64,000 nt of DNA from Sycobia sp. Sy_11 (lineage: Eukaryota > Arthropoda > Insecta > Hymenoptera > Epichrysomallidae): assembly GCA_018907035.1 (NCBI GenBank), contig JACCIC010000019.1, positions 3,675,001-3,739,000 on the forward strand. Reading direction: 5' to 3'. Of this stretch, positions 50,720 to 62,802 are shown in pieces. The notes beneath the pieces were generated by a model that ran no database searches, was not told the origin of the DNA, and was given only the letters and a program-made list of their open reading frames with translations. How positions within the stretch are numbered: position 1 is the first letter of the stretch; every line of letters begins with the position of its first letter. A program made the translations under genes and the position numbers.

Positions 50720-51434
50720 ACGAAGAAAGTGTCAAATTTGCGCCTTTCGCGCAAGACGCTGTATCTCCCTACATTCAGCGACGAACTGACTTGGTACTCT
50801 GCGCGTTTACAGGTGCACGGCGTGCAACTTTCTAGCTTTTTTTTAGCGTTAATAAAGGAAAACGGGATTCCGAGTCCGGGGCAGTACGGGGGAAGGGTAG
50901 GAGGGGCATTGTTGTAAACTACCACCACGGCCGGTGTTATCGCTACTCGTCGGCTTGCTTCCCGTGCGAGCGTTAAGCGGGCTTCTGCGATGCGGCAGCT
51001 CGTATTTTTTCTTTTGTCTCGTCTTTTTTCTTCCTCTTCGTTTGTTTTTTTTTTTATGCCCATAGTTTGGCAAGTATCTCGCCGCTTGTCGCCGAGTCGC
51101 TTGACTCGCTTATCATTTTTTCAAGATATACTTGTAAGTTTCAGAATTGGGCCGTTCTTTGGGAAAAAAAAACCGAGAGATGCCGTTAGTTCAAAAGAAG
51201 GAAAATACGTTTTTTCTTCTTGCGTTCTGATATGGCGCGGATGACGTTTCGCGGTGAAAAATTTCAAGTAAATTTTAAAAACGTACGTACAGACTGATTT
51301 TGGGGAGATATGGAACAATAAAATGTCCTCGTTATAAGATTAAACATTATTTTTATACCTTGCATCGGATCATTTTTTTTTCGGATCCCCCACTTTCCTG
51401 AATTGAAAAAAAATTACAATCGAAAATCGAAAAA

Positions 51435-52500
51435 ATGTTACAAGCTTAAACTATGTTCTTTTAGCCCGGATGTACAATTCGTGCTTCGTAAGCTATACTG
51501 ATGCTCGTGCATTCTTTATTTTAGGTATTTATTCGTTTGTATGAAATATTTGTCACAGTCTTTACAATTTATTTTGTATACCACTCCTGCTTTTAAACGT
51601 TTATCATCCTTATCTTGACAATTATTAAATAGGCTTCTTATATCATTATCATTTAAAGTAGACTGGAATATAGTGTTTTTTTATAATATTTCTAATTCTT
51701 TTGACAAACCTTTTACATATGGTAACACTGCGGTTTTATTATTATTGTTTTTATCTTTTATATTATGCTTTACAGTATTATTGTAAATCTCATCTGCTCT
51801 CACTGCAATCATTTTATCTATAAGATCTGCTGGATAAACATTATTAATGAATATCTCTTTAACTAATTTTAAATTACCTTTTCTAAAATCTTTCTGTGAT
51901 AATTTCACTGCTCTGTCAATGACTTCCTGTTACAGTACCTAATCTTATTTCCGAATTCATAGTGTGAGTTAAAATATTGATAACCTACCTGACCATGACG
52001 TCCAAAAAACTTAATTTATTTGTTTCATTCTATTTCTTTTGTAAATTTAATTTTATCATGGATGGAATGAAAAAGATCCACCATTTCGTCTACACACCTT
52101 TCTGGTACAATTGTAAAGACGTCAGCTTTTGGTTCACAATTTAACTTGTTTAATGCAATATTTTCTCATTTTTCCATTACCAAATTAGCAATGACCGATG
52201 AGAGAGGTGATCCGACTGGACATCCATATCTTTGTTCATAAAAATTATTTTGGAAAGACAAAATTGTGTTATCAAAAACCAAATATTTAACTTTAATAAA
52301 TTTATATTTTGTCAATTTTATGTCTGTACTAATATCTGTCGATTTATCTTCTATAATCTCTTTAAATAAATCTAATGGTATATTCGTAAATAAAGATGCT
52401 ACATCCAATGAAATCATTTCATAAAACTCAAACTATCTTTAATTTAGTTAAAGATTATGATGAATATAACTCTTGAAATTATATGATAAAGTTAAGTAGG
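51435..52500 (-). mobile_element. Penelope-like retroelement remnant (RT plus start of GIY-YIG endonuclease)
   Basis: Reading the minus strand from about 52500 downwards, the sequence follows a Penelope-like element polyprotein with several stops and frameshifts. Visible segments are F-Y-E-M-I-S-L-D-V-A-S-L-F-T-N-I-P (RT motif A) near 52370-52430, then G-C-P-V-G-S-P-L-S-S-V-I-A-N-L near 52170-52220. The expected Y-V-D-D box after this is absent. Then come T-I-V-P-E-R near 52100, D-K-I-K-F-T-K-E-I-E near 52040-52070, N-S-H-Y-E-F near 51950, a linker with L-P-Y-V-K-G-L near 51710, and N-N-C-Q-D-K-D-D-K-R-L-K near 51590-51630. The linker leads into G-V-V-Y-K-I-N-C-K-D-C, the usual start of the GIY-YIG domain, and R-M-H-E-H-Q near 51510. 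It is a dead 5'- and 3'-truncated copy; ends and target duplications were not seen. Confidence 0.82.
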
Positions 52501-52895
52501 GAATGAGAAACGTATAACCAGATATAAGAATAATTATATTTATATATAAGATCCTTAAGCAAGGGTTATTGAGATTATTATCAATATGTGATATTTCATC
52601 AACTGCAATTACTACGGCAAAAATAAAGTGCCTTTTATCGAATTCAAACTAATTAACTAAATGTCTTTTTTTCAGCTATTACTCAAAATCAGAAAACAAA
52701 CCAGAATACGTGATATCAAAATTTTTAAAGTAAATATTTACATAGTTGAAACAAAATTACATAAAAAGTCGAGAAAAGACGATTAATTTTTAAATTTTTC
52801 CATTTTCTTACAAATTTATGTGCTTCAACTCTTATATAAAAATCATAATTAATATTCGGATCCTCAACGAGGAACTTTAAATCTGTCGTCTATCA

Positions 52896-52912
52896 TTTTT
52901 TTTTTTTTTTTT
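52896..52912. repeat. Poly(T) run
   Basis: About 17 T, some 400 bp beyond the upstream end of the Penelope-like remnant on its own strand. Confidence 0.9.
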
Positions 52913-53228
52913 AAATAACTCAATCGACCTAACAAGCAATTAAACGATGATATTGTTTAATGGAATGCATTTTCGTCACCCATAGATATATTTACTTCTT
53001 ACAGCAATTAAACTGGTTTAATCTACTTCGTAAATACAAGTCGAGCCGCGCTTTCGCGGCTGGCTTCGATGAAAGAAGCTGTCGCCGGTGCACCCCAATC
53101 CAATAACACAAAGGCTAAAAGCGATTGCGATAGAAATTGAATTACGCGCTGCACTATATGTATAGAACCAAACCTTTAAGGTAAACGAGGGACGGGGAAG
53201 CGATTAAAAAGTTCTTTTAATCCTCTCC

Positions 53229-53231
<3 letters not shown>

Positions 53232-53261
<30 letters not shown>
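53232..53261. repeat. (CT)n microsatellite
   Basis: About 30 bp at a GC-rich islet border. Confidence 0.95.
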
Positions 53262-53268
<7 letters not shown>

Positions 53269-53600
53269 ATTCCTCCCCTCCTCCGCACAGTCTGGGACCG
53301 CGTCTATAAGTTGGCCAAAAGACTATTATACGAATCACCGGCGCGCGAATCTCCGTCGAGCTCATTGACCCCCCTTCCACCGCTTCGCGATACACAAAGA
53401 GATAAACCACAAAATCCCTTCAAAGGAAAATGTATACGCGTACGAGGCGGTGTGCACGCACGCGCAAAGGGGGAGGGATGGGGGGGGAGGGCTGAAACCG
53501 CAGTCGCGCCGCGGCAAAACTCAGCCGGGGCGCGCGCGGAACGCGAAACTTGCCTAATTGCACGTGAGCGCGGAGTGTATACCAGCGCAAGAGTAGATTT

Positions 53601-53640
53601 ATCTCTCTCTCTCTCTCCCTCTCTCTCTCTCTCCCTCTCT
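53601..53640. repeat. Interrupted (CT)n microsatellite
   Basis: About 40 bp with CCCT interruptions. Confidence 0.95.
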
Positions 53641-55032
53641 ATTGCACTTGACATACCTGGATTCTGGATTGAGTTTTTATCCTGCATCAGCGCCCGGAGA
53701 ATACTCTGAATGCCTCCTCCTGGAAATTAGACGCACAGCCACCGCTCGCGTATGAAGACGGTTATATAATCTCATTACTATTACTTTGACGAATGCCATC
53801 CAACTCTATTAATAATTTCTCCCATTATAACTTTGAATCCCATAATTCGCGCGGAAGACTCGCGCGCGGGAAAGAAAACGTCGGCAACAAGACATTATTA
53901 CCCCCCCCCTAATTACCGAAGTTCAGAATTCTGCCCCTTTGGAGGGTTTCGCATGCTTCGTATGATTTTTCTCCCCCCCCCCTGGCTTATCTCTTTGAAA
54001 TTGCACAGACGCGTCTTTGTCAATATCTAGAATTACCTTTGATTTCGTTAGATGTAGGAGGCTATCGTAAATCAGGTCCACTTTGATTTTGCCCAGATTG
54101 TAAGGGAGTATGCACTTTTAAGGCTACTTGGCCATTGTGAGCGGGGCATTGAAGAGCGATGAAATACCAGTTCGTTGCTGTATTATACACTAAAAATCCC
54201 CGTTTGGATTTTGCCCGAGATGATTACCTTTACGACGACTGTACTTAAAATTATTTTTATGGAATATATGAAAGCCGACACATGTTCATCAAGGTAATAA
54301 ACATGTAATGTTTCGATCACAGTATATAACATTATCTTTTGGACTTTTATTTTATGGCGTAACAAGAATAAAGTTTTTTCCTGAGTTTTTGACTCCTTAT
54401 AAGTATCGAATATAATTAGCCATGTGAAAACTGTGTGAATAAAAACTTATTTATTTTGATTTAAAAATGTTTTTTCGTTTATTGGCCATTCTAAAAGCAA
54501 ACCTATCACACGCTGATCCCGGAAAATCAAAATTATACTCCGTCAAAAGTAGTTTTCAAGATTGTTCTGGCCATAAAAACGAACGGCACCTTTAGATTAT
54601 ACTACTATAGATATCGAAGGTTTTCAATAAATCTTGCTACGTTACCGAGTTCAAATAGTTCAAAATTATAGAATCGTCCTATTAAAAAAAAAAAATTTCT
54701 TCTTTATTCTAAGAAAAATCTATTCATATTATTTTATAGTTCTCAAGTGTATTTGCAAAATTGTAAAGTAATTTATATTGAACGTATTGTTTAGAATTAT
54801 ATAGATGTGGGAGAATGTTTGCGTGTGTATATGAATCCATTTATGCATGTATAACTGCTATCTTTGTCTTTCACTCTATTTTTCTCGTAATGTCGACTAT
54901 TTAAAATCTGCGTGTACTTTTTCCTCCTTAGCATTGCACGGATTTGACGCGTTAGACTCTCCACACGATTTAATCTGACATACCCCCTCCATAAGAAGCA
55001 AACTCTCAGATATTGCTGGTTGCTACTTTAAC

Positions 55033-55035
<3 letters not shown>

Positions 55036-55068
<33 letters not shown>
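55036..55068. repeat. (CT)n microsatellite
   Basis: About 33 bp, 145 bp before another CT array. Confidence 0.95.
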
Positions 55069-55069
<1 letters not shown>

Positions 55070-55212
55070 ATATCTGTATTATTATTGTCAATAAGAATCA
55101 GATAGGCTTTTAACTCGTCACTGCAATAGATAATTCAATCAATCAATCTCCAACTCTATTCCAACTCTATCTAATACTTTCCAGATGATGCTGCGCTCTT
55201 TAGATGCCTGTC

Positions 55213-55258
55213 GTCTCTCTCTCTCTCTCTCTCTCTCTGTCTGTCTGTCTGTCTGTCT
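55213..55258. repeat. Compound (CT)n-(CTGT)n microsatellite
   Basis: About 25 bp CT, then five GTCT units, a clear slippage derivative. Confidence 0.95.
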
Positions 55259-55495
55259 TTTTCCCTCAATCTCTGTTTGCCTTCCCCCTTCCCGCCCCTC
55301 CGTATAAAACACCCGCGCCACTGAAATCGCGCCGACGCTGCTCAAGCGCTTCGCCGGATTTCGGAAGCCGTTTTTCAAGCCCCCGCCGTCTATTTGCCGC
55401 CTCGCGATACCGGCAATTTTAACGGCTTTTGTCGGGATTTTGCGCGTGCGACGGCGTACGAATGAGTTCGTGCGTTGCAATAAACATCGGTTACG

Positions 55496-55519
55496 CTATA
55501 TATATATATATATATATAT
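55496..55519. repeat. (TA)n microsatellite
   Basis: About 24 bp. A second, interrupted TA cluster lies at 55697-55738. Confidence 0.9.
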
Positions 55520-55794
55520 GAATGCGAATGGATTCATTATACGAAGCAAATGGTCGACGCGTGCTCGCGTTATTTTCTCTTTATATATGTATGCCTTGTT
55601 CGAGCGAACGCGTGTGATTTCAATGCATAAGGATTCGGATTTATGCACCGGTGCGGTATGGCATACTGCCGCCTTGTTTGCTTTGATTTTATCTGATATA
55701 TATATATATATACATATATATAAACATATATATATAAAGACTACCATTATCGTTAGTACGGTAAAATAGCGTTCAAAGTTTCTTTTCTTTATAT

Positions 55795-56180
55795 ACTATT
55801 CCTGATGTTCATCGTTTATCATCCTTATCCTTATAATTATTAAATAACTTCTCTAAATTATTACATATTATCATATGGCAAAACAAGAACTGCACGCTTT
55901 TTCCAATAATATTACATTTACCTTATCAACATTGATATTATCGATAAATTTTATTGGAAAATTATTATTCATGAATATTTCTTTACATGACAATTTGATT
56001 GTTCTTAATAATAGTGTAAGTAGTGTGAATTTAAATCTAGCAATCGAACAAACCATATGGATTTTCTATACAAATTTATTTTCACTCTAATCTAAGTAAC
56101 TCTAATAACTTTCATAGCCAACTTGATTTTATTTCATGTGTAAATTTAATTTTAACGTGGACGGAATTAAAAAAACTCTA
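55795..56180 (-). mobile_element. Second Penelope-like remnant, related to the copy at 51435-52500
   Basis: On the minus strand this segment matches the linker part of the neighbouring copy. It shares a nucleotide stretch around 56130-56170 with about 52040-52070, then I-K-L-S-C-K-E-I-F-M-N-N-N-F-P at 55940-56000 against K-L-S and E-I-F-I-N-N-V-Y-P in the other copy. At the low-coordinate end L-F-N-N-Y-K-D-K-D-D-K-R parallels L-F-N-N-C-Q-D-K-D-D-K-R. No RT catalytic part or GIY-YIG remains. Both copies lie in the same orientation about 3.3 kb apart. The shared motifs make common descent likely, but percent identity could not be computed. Confidence 0.65.
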
Positions 56181-58183
56181 CGATTTCATTAAAAAAATAT
56201 CCAGAAATATAAAAAAATGTCGTAAAAAATCTATAGATTTATCAAATTGTTTTTTTTTTTATTCTTCTGCATAAATATTTCGGATCTTAATGCAATATTC
56301 GAAACCGTTGAGTTTCCAAAAAGGCAGTAAAGGAAAAAGAAAAAGGAAAAAAAATAAATACGAATCTCGTCTGCTTAATGAACTATCCGTTTAGAAAAAT
56401 TGTTTGTCATATATATCATTGCAGAAAATAATAAACTTTATTCACGCAGTTGAAAGTTCAAACAATGCAGGAATTATAATGTTATGCTCGTAGAGTGTAA
56501 TGTAATATTCTACAATCAATTACTGCAAATTCTAAAATATTTTGTGGAATTAATTTTTGTAACAAATTAACAAACTGAAATGAGTTCGAATCGTGCTCTT
56601 GATCAATTTTTTCAATGTTTAAGTACAACATTAATGTATAACTAATTATGGAGACTTGCAGAAAAAGCAATGATTAGTAAGCTATAATCTTCATAATAGA
56701 CTCAATGACATTATGGCATAAATGATGAACTCTGCAAAGATTTAATGTAATAATTTGTCGAGGTAATAGGTTAAAAATTTTGAGCGAAGAAAGGAAAAAC
56801 GACAGCGCAATTATCTAACTGTATAATTTGTATTTGGCAACTTCCCGAAGTCGTGGCTTTAACTCGCCCCTACATAGTAAAATACATTAATCACAATTAT
56901 CTCTCGACGGCTGGTTTTCCCGCCCGGTCTTTCCGAAATTCACGGTGCGTGAAATTCAATTCATCCTCGATGTTTTATTCAAATTTCAATTAAACCGCGC
57001 CGAGCTTAACCGCATATGTCTCCAAAACAATCGTTTAATAATTCAGTCAGTGTGTGGCAAGGGTATTCGGTCTTTTTCCTCTCGCTCTCTGTCTCTCTCT
57101 CTCTCTCTTTCCGCGAGAACGTTCCGTAATTCTTATTACTTTATATAGGTGAATAATTAATGCGTAAATTTTATCGTATTAATTTTTTATTTCAAACCGA
57201 GTCTCAAATTTTCAAGGAAAGAAAAGCAGGGAGCGAAATTTATCAGACTTTCTTATCTAACTAAAAAGACGAGAAGGAATTTTCTATCGAATGAATATTT
57301 AAGATTGTTTTCTGCCCGGATTACAAAATGGCTCGGTAATTCTCGCGTTTTATCGACATTCGGTTTAAGTTTGATTGAAGATTGGCTGTAAACTTGGTTA
57401 AGTACAAATAAATGAATCAAACTTACAAAAACTAAGATAAACATTTTCAAAACTTAAATAGGTTTTTAAATATTCAAGTGCCATTTCAGCGGTCGGAACA
57501 TTTTTCAAGATAATCGTCAATATGCGTAAATAAAGATACATAAAGAATTATGACGTAAATAGTGATACGATACAGAGCGATTGAAAATGACGCGTCAAGA
57601 TGAATTTAATCTTGACAATGATATGACCAATGCAACAGCTTTCGATTATGATGAAATGTTCTTGTTGCGGGAGTATTCAAATGTTTTTAATTTATTATAT
57701 TTCACTAGTCCTTAATATTACGTTCAATTGAGATATAAGCAATGTTTCTTTCAATTTTTTTATGGTTCTTTCAATTTTCATTATCTATTGTATTTTGATT
57801 TATTTGAACCGAAACCCGTATCTCTCAGGACATCTAATAACCCCTGCTAACTGCTTGGCATTCACTCAATTATATTATAATTAATTCTGAAATTTGATGA
57901 TTGTATGATTTACACATGACATAATCCTCCGACTGTCCGCCAGTTCTATAAGCACTGCAGACATTTAGTTAGTAATACACGAATTAAGTAACAGACTTGA
58001 ATAAGCTTCATTCGCATACGTATATTAAAGTTAACTGCACAAGTTGACTAATGCTTCGAAGAATATTAAACCCTCGCAGTATACAGATTTCGACCCAGAA
58101 CCGGGGACATACATTAAGAAGAGCGAAAATCTACGAAACTCTCTCCAGCTAGTTCATGTGGACTAACCAGAGCGAGTGCAAAC

Positions 58184-58185
<2 letters not shown>

Positions 58186-58235
<50 letters not shown>

Positions 58236-58258
58236 TGTATGTATATACACATATATAC
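58186..58258. repeat. (TA)n microsatellite with degenerate tail
   Basis: About 44 bp of TA, then tacatatatgtatgtatatacac-type units. Confidence 0.95.
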
Positions 58259-59722
58259 GGTAGACGTCTAATTTTAGAAATGTTAACTCCTGCAGAGCTA
58301 CGATAGTTCCCAGCCCCCGTCCCCAGCTTTCTCTCCCAAATCAAATCCAAATGGGAACATCCACACCCCTCCCTCTGATGAATAAAAGAAATTTCATAGA
58401 GATTTAAGCAGCTAGCTCTTCGACGAGGAGTTCGACGTGGCGCACGATTGATTTTAAGACTCGCTTGACGTATCGCGCATCGCCGCAACGACGAAGACAA
58501 CGACCAAAAACACAGCCCCCTGTAATCGGCCAAACGACGCGCCCGCGCGAACGCCGACTCGCGCTACTCACGGCCCGACCGACGGCCGTTTAACCGGCTG
58601 GGGAGGGGGCTCGGGGCGTCGTCGCGGCACGCGAGCCAGCCCCGTCCGGATAGCGCGGCCGAAAACGTCGGAGCGCGCTCGCGATAAGCGGGAGGCGGCC
58701 GTGCGCCGACGAGATTAGAGCGCAGGCTGCGGCGGCCTGTTGCGAGGCGCACGATGTAATTTATTTAAGCCCGGGTCGACAGAGAGAGAGAGAGTGAGAG
58801 AGAGAGAGCCAAAAAAAGACTCTTTCTCGGTCTTTCGGGGGTTTTCGGTATCGGGCGGGGCGCGCAGTGGCCGAATTCGTGCGCCGAGTTCCTGGGACAG
58901 GACTCTTTCGCTTATCCTTGGTTTTTGCTCCTTAAGCTTTTTCTTTTTCTTTTTGGTTTTTATATCTTCGATAGTTCCTTCGACGAACGCACTCCCATGA
59001 TCTGGCTTCGTTACGCTATACTGTGTAATTTATCAGAGCTTCCCTGACTGAGGTGTAAATCTGAAATTCATGCAAGAAAAAATGAACGTAATACGTAGAC
59101 TTCTGATTAATTTATGCAGAGACTAAATTCAATTTCCCGTTCGAATAAATTTCTTGCCCCCCCCCCCTCATCCCGGCAAAAATCGGAAGGATTGTTTTTG
59201 AGACTTTAGACTCGCAATCTACTTGGTGACATATGGTAATTTAATTTAGCCGGGAAAGAAAAGTAAATTATACAGCAAATTAATGTAACTGTATATTTGC
59301 ACCGGGTCGTGAGACGCTTGCAAATCTACATGAGAATACGAAAGTTTTATTATCAGGAAAAGAAAGAGACAGACAGAAAGAAAGAGAATAATTATTTACG
59401 TAAACAAGAATGTCTTGAAAACTAAATATTTTTAAAGGTTCTAAAGTATATAAAACTTTTAGCTTAGCGTTCAATGTGGAAAGTGTACCGAGAGCCATTC
59501 TAAAATTTTGACACTTTTGCGCATTTTTATTAAAATCGCCCGTTCTCTATGAGAAATTTAAAATCGACGTAAAATAGTTCAGTAATTATTGCAACTTATT
59601 AAACAGAAGTCTCGTAAAAATTTAATTATCTTCAAATACTCCTACCATGCCCGCCTGCATAATTGAAAACTTTCATTCGTCACTGTACACTTCTAAACTT
59701 ATTGTCATTAATGTATATTTAT

Positions 59723-59726
<4 letters not shown>

Positions 59727-59770
<44 letters not shown>
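59727..59770. repeat. (AT)n microsatellite
   Basis: About 44 bp, followed by a short CA run. Confidence 0.95.
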
Positions 59771-59772
<2 letters not shown>

Positions 59773-61391
59773 ACACACACGAATGTATCGGTATAATGAA
59801 AGAGGGAAAAAAATTGGAAAGGTTCGACAATGCTCGTAGTCTTCGTGTCATTTCCTCTCTCTCTCTCTCTTTCAGTCGTCCCTTCCCGGCCTTTTTTTCA
59901 ATTTCCGCTCTTCCTAAAACGAAAGCCCTTTTTAATTAAAGAAGAAAAATAACGGTGAAAATTTACACTCCTGCATCGAGGGAGAGAGTGCGAGGGAGGG
60001 CAAGAGGGTACAGGGGGTTTGAAGGAGGGACAGTATACCGCGAGCAAAGGTCTTTTGAAATCCCAACGGTCGCGGAGCGCGGAGAGTCCGGCTCGGCGCC
60101 ACGGCGGCTCGTGAAAAGCCCTGGCGAAGGGCCCGGGCACTCGGTAAGAGCGCGACGGGACGGACACAAAGATTCGTTCATTAATTTCCGCCTCTCGATT
60201 GGCCGATGCTGCTGCTGCTGTACCGCTAGCTAAGAGAGACAGAGACAGAGAGCAAAAGAGGGCCGATTTCAAAGGGAAGGGGAATAGATCGATATATAGG
60301 CGAACGCGAGAGCCCGGCGACCATCAATGCTCTTCCCTCTTCGGTTATCCTCTGCGTGTATGCGCCAGCTTTGGCCATAGGTCGCTGAAGGAATTACGGT
60401 GGAAGGGGGAAGAATGGAGACGCTTCCCTCTCTCTCTCTCTCTCTCCCTCTCGCTCGCCGTCCCTGTCCGTCCTCAAACTGGGTCAGCGCTTAATTAACG
60501 CCCCCCCCCCGGATTCGCGGATAATGTATCTATACGTATACGCGCAGTCCAGCGCTAATAAAGATTTGTGCAACGCATTAATTACTTTTCGGCGATAATC
60601 AAACTTTCCTCGTTATAAACGGATTCGCCGCTCGCGGCTTAAACCGAGATTGAGGCGTCCAGTGCGGTGACTGCCGCTCTACTGCTGTCCAATAACTCCC
60701 AGCATTTTGCGCTCGGCCGTGAGAAGCCAGACATGAATCATACGCGTTACCGGCAATTTTCCGTGATGTCGCCTTATGTATCATTGTTGTGATGAGAATT
60801 TCGTGGCAAAGCACGGACGTATATGGCGATACGCTATATTCAGATTACTCTCGATGTTTAATCATCTTAAATACATTGGTAAAGTCTCGACGACCTTATC
60901 CTCCGCTCTATCAATTAGATATTTCTATGAAGTAAAGAATTTTTTCACCACTTCAAGGAAGAGTTATATGATACTGCGGATGAACGACTATTGGAGTGCA
61001 ATTCTTTCTAATCGTCTGAACTCTTAATAAAATCTGCTTCAATTTATTTAAAAACTAATAATTTATTAATTCAATCGTATAATGAAAAATCTAGCAATGT
61101 CGATAAAAGTATAAGGTTCTGTAGTAAAAACTTTATTTTCTACCAAAGGTTATTAAAATCACTTAAGCACAGATGGACAACGGATTTTTCAACTTTATCT
61201 TTATAAGAGGGACTAAGCCATAACGCCCTATTTCATCTCTAGAGCTGCGTTAAGCAGGAATTATCCTTTTTGTAGGAGATCTCCATCTGTATTTCATCTG
61301 TGTTTCTACACATAACATTTTAAAATTTAACGGTTCACGATGTAGTTCAGTAGAATTCACTCAGTTCGACTGCTTTTATAAAAAAAACTCT

Positions 61392-61393
<2 letters not shown>

Positions 61394-61443
<50 letters not shown>
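61394..61443. repeat. (TA)n microsatellite
   Basis: About 50 bp of uninterrupted TA. Confidence 0.95.
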
Positions 61444-61447
<4 letters not shown>

Positions 61448-61946
61448 CCCATATTATTATTAATGTAACATTACTACTTGAATAAGTTTGCACATTGTTC
61501 AAGTCTATCTATGCCCAACGTCAGTTTATCAGAAAGATTTCTCCTGCTTCATTGGCAAATTAATTATCTTCACAATTATCTGACCGGCCTTTTCAAAACA
61601 CGATAAATATCATCATTTATCATTGTACAAAAGTTATTTTTGGAAATTAAATCGAAACAAAAAACTTTTTTATGTAATTTTTTCCCTTCGGCATGGACTT
61701 CATATTCGGCCTTTGTAATTTTGCTTTTGTCCTTAACAAACGTATTGGAAATAAAAAAAAAGCAGCGCAGCGTATCATCCTAGGCTCGGATACGTCGTAT
61801 ATATTGCGCGAGCCGAAAAAAAAGATAATCAAAATAAAGGAAATTTCCCTATACATATTGATGTCCGGAACAAAAAACAATAGGAGGACGCTGACAGCGC
61901 GTGTATAATAGCATTCCTGTCTGTCGCAATTTTGGTGGCCCCTCCC

Positions 61947-61979
<33 letters not shown>

Positions 61980-61998
61980 TCTCTCTTTCTCTCTCCCT
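61947..61998. repeat. Interrupted (CT)n tract
   Basis: About 52 bp of pyrimidine with CT as the main unit. A related CT tract lies at 62152-62180. Confidence 0.9.
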
Positions 61999-62782
61999 CA
62001 CTTCACTCTCGTGGGAGTAAAGCAAAATATTCCACAGTATCAAAAAAACGAATTGACCCTGACAGCCAGGGCACGCCCGATATGCCGCCTCCGCTATTTC
62101 GCGCGCACTACCGCGTCGACGAGTACTATTGCCTTTCTTACTCCATCCCTCACTCTCTCTCTCTCCCTCTCTCTCTCTCGTTCTTATTCAAAATCAACTG
62201 GGCGGATAGGGGAGGAGGGACGAGAAAAGTGACAACTGGCGTCGCGAGATGCCGTTGCTCGAGTCCTACCGTAATTCCGGAGCACAGGTTGCCAGGGGAC
62301 GGAATTAATAACGTTTCGTTCCGCAATTCGAGCCATCCGCAAAATCGCGCAAAACAATGCGCGCTGCATATAATTCCAGGCCGTTTCGCTGTGTGTGACG
62401 TGTGTGTGTTTGTGTACGTCTGTGTTTGTGTACGCACGCGTCCTCATAACTTGGATGATTAACAGAGGTGGCGAAGTGCGCCGTGGATTTTTTTGCCCCG
62501 GCCCACGGAACAAAAACCTCGAAGTCCCGGCGAGAGCCGGTCGAGCCACGAGCTTAATTAAACAAAAAAAGTTGAATTACATTAAGACAAATATTTTGCC
62601 GCTGCTGTTGCTGCTGCTCACCCCGCCCCCCCCCCTTCCCAGGCCACCCTTCATCACAGTCGCTCCAACGCCCAAAGTCGCGCTCCGTCATTAATTCCTC
62701 CGGGAGATGTATGCGTAGCGTGGTCGACCGAAACTGTGTCGAGGCTTTGATAACAATGAATTTACATATTCCGAAAAAGCGA

Positions 62783-62802
62783 ACCACCACCACCACCACC
62801 AC
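62783..62802. repeat. (CCA)n trinucleotide repeat
   Basis: About six to seven CCA units next to gccgccgcg, in a GC-rich islet. Confidence 0.9.

Larger units (their letters stand above)
47100..51434. other. Gene-free: GC-rich islets with AT-rich gaps
   Basis: CpG-rich islets at 47100-47960, 48300-49780 and 50690-51260, with AT-rich gaps at 47960-48300 and 49800-50680. The overlapping open frames on both strands are repeat- or composition-driven. Nothing was recognised before the Penelope-like remnant. Confidence 0.55.
52501..55794. other. Gene-free interval between the two Penelope-like remnants
   Basis: AT-rich to 53030, a GC-rich islet at 53030-54020 with CT arrays and C9 runs at about 53901 and 53973, AT-rich to 55200, then a smaller GC-rich patch. 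No link between the two element copies was visible. Confidence 0.55.
56181..61880. other. Gene-free: AT-rich DNA with two GC-rich islets
   Basis: 56181-58270 is AT-rich with a short CT tract near 57081-57110. Islets at 58280-58920 and 59880-60760 contain GA/CT runs and C11/C10 homopolymers at 59157 and 60501. 60770-61880 is AT-rich. No gene recognised. Confidence 0.55.
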
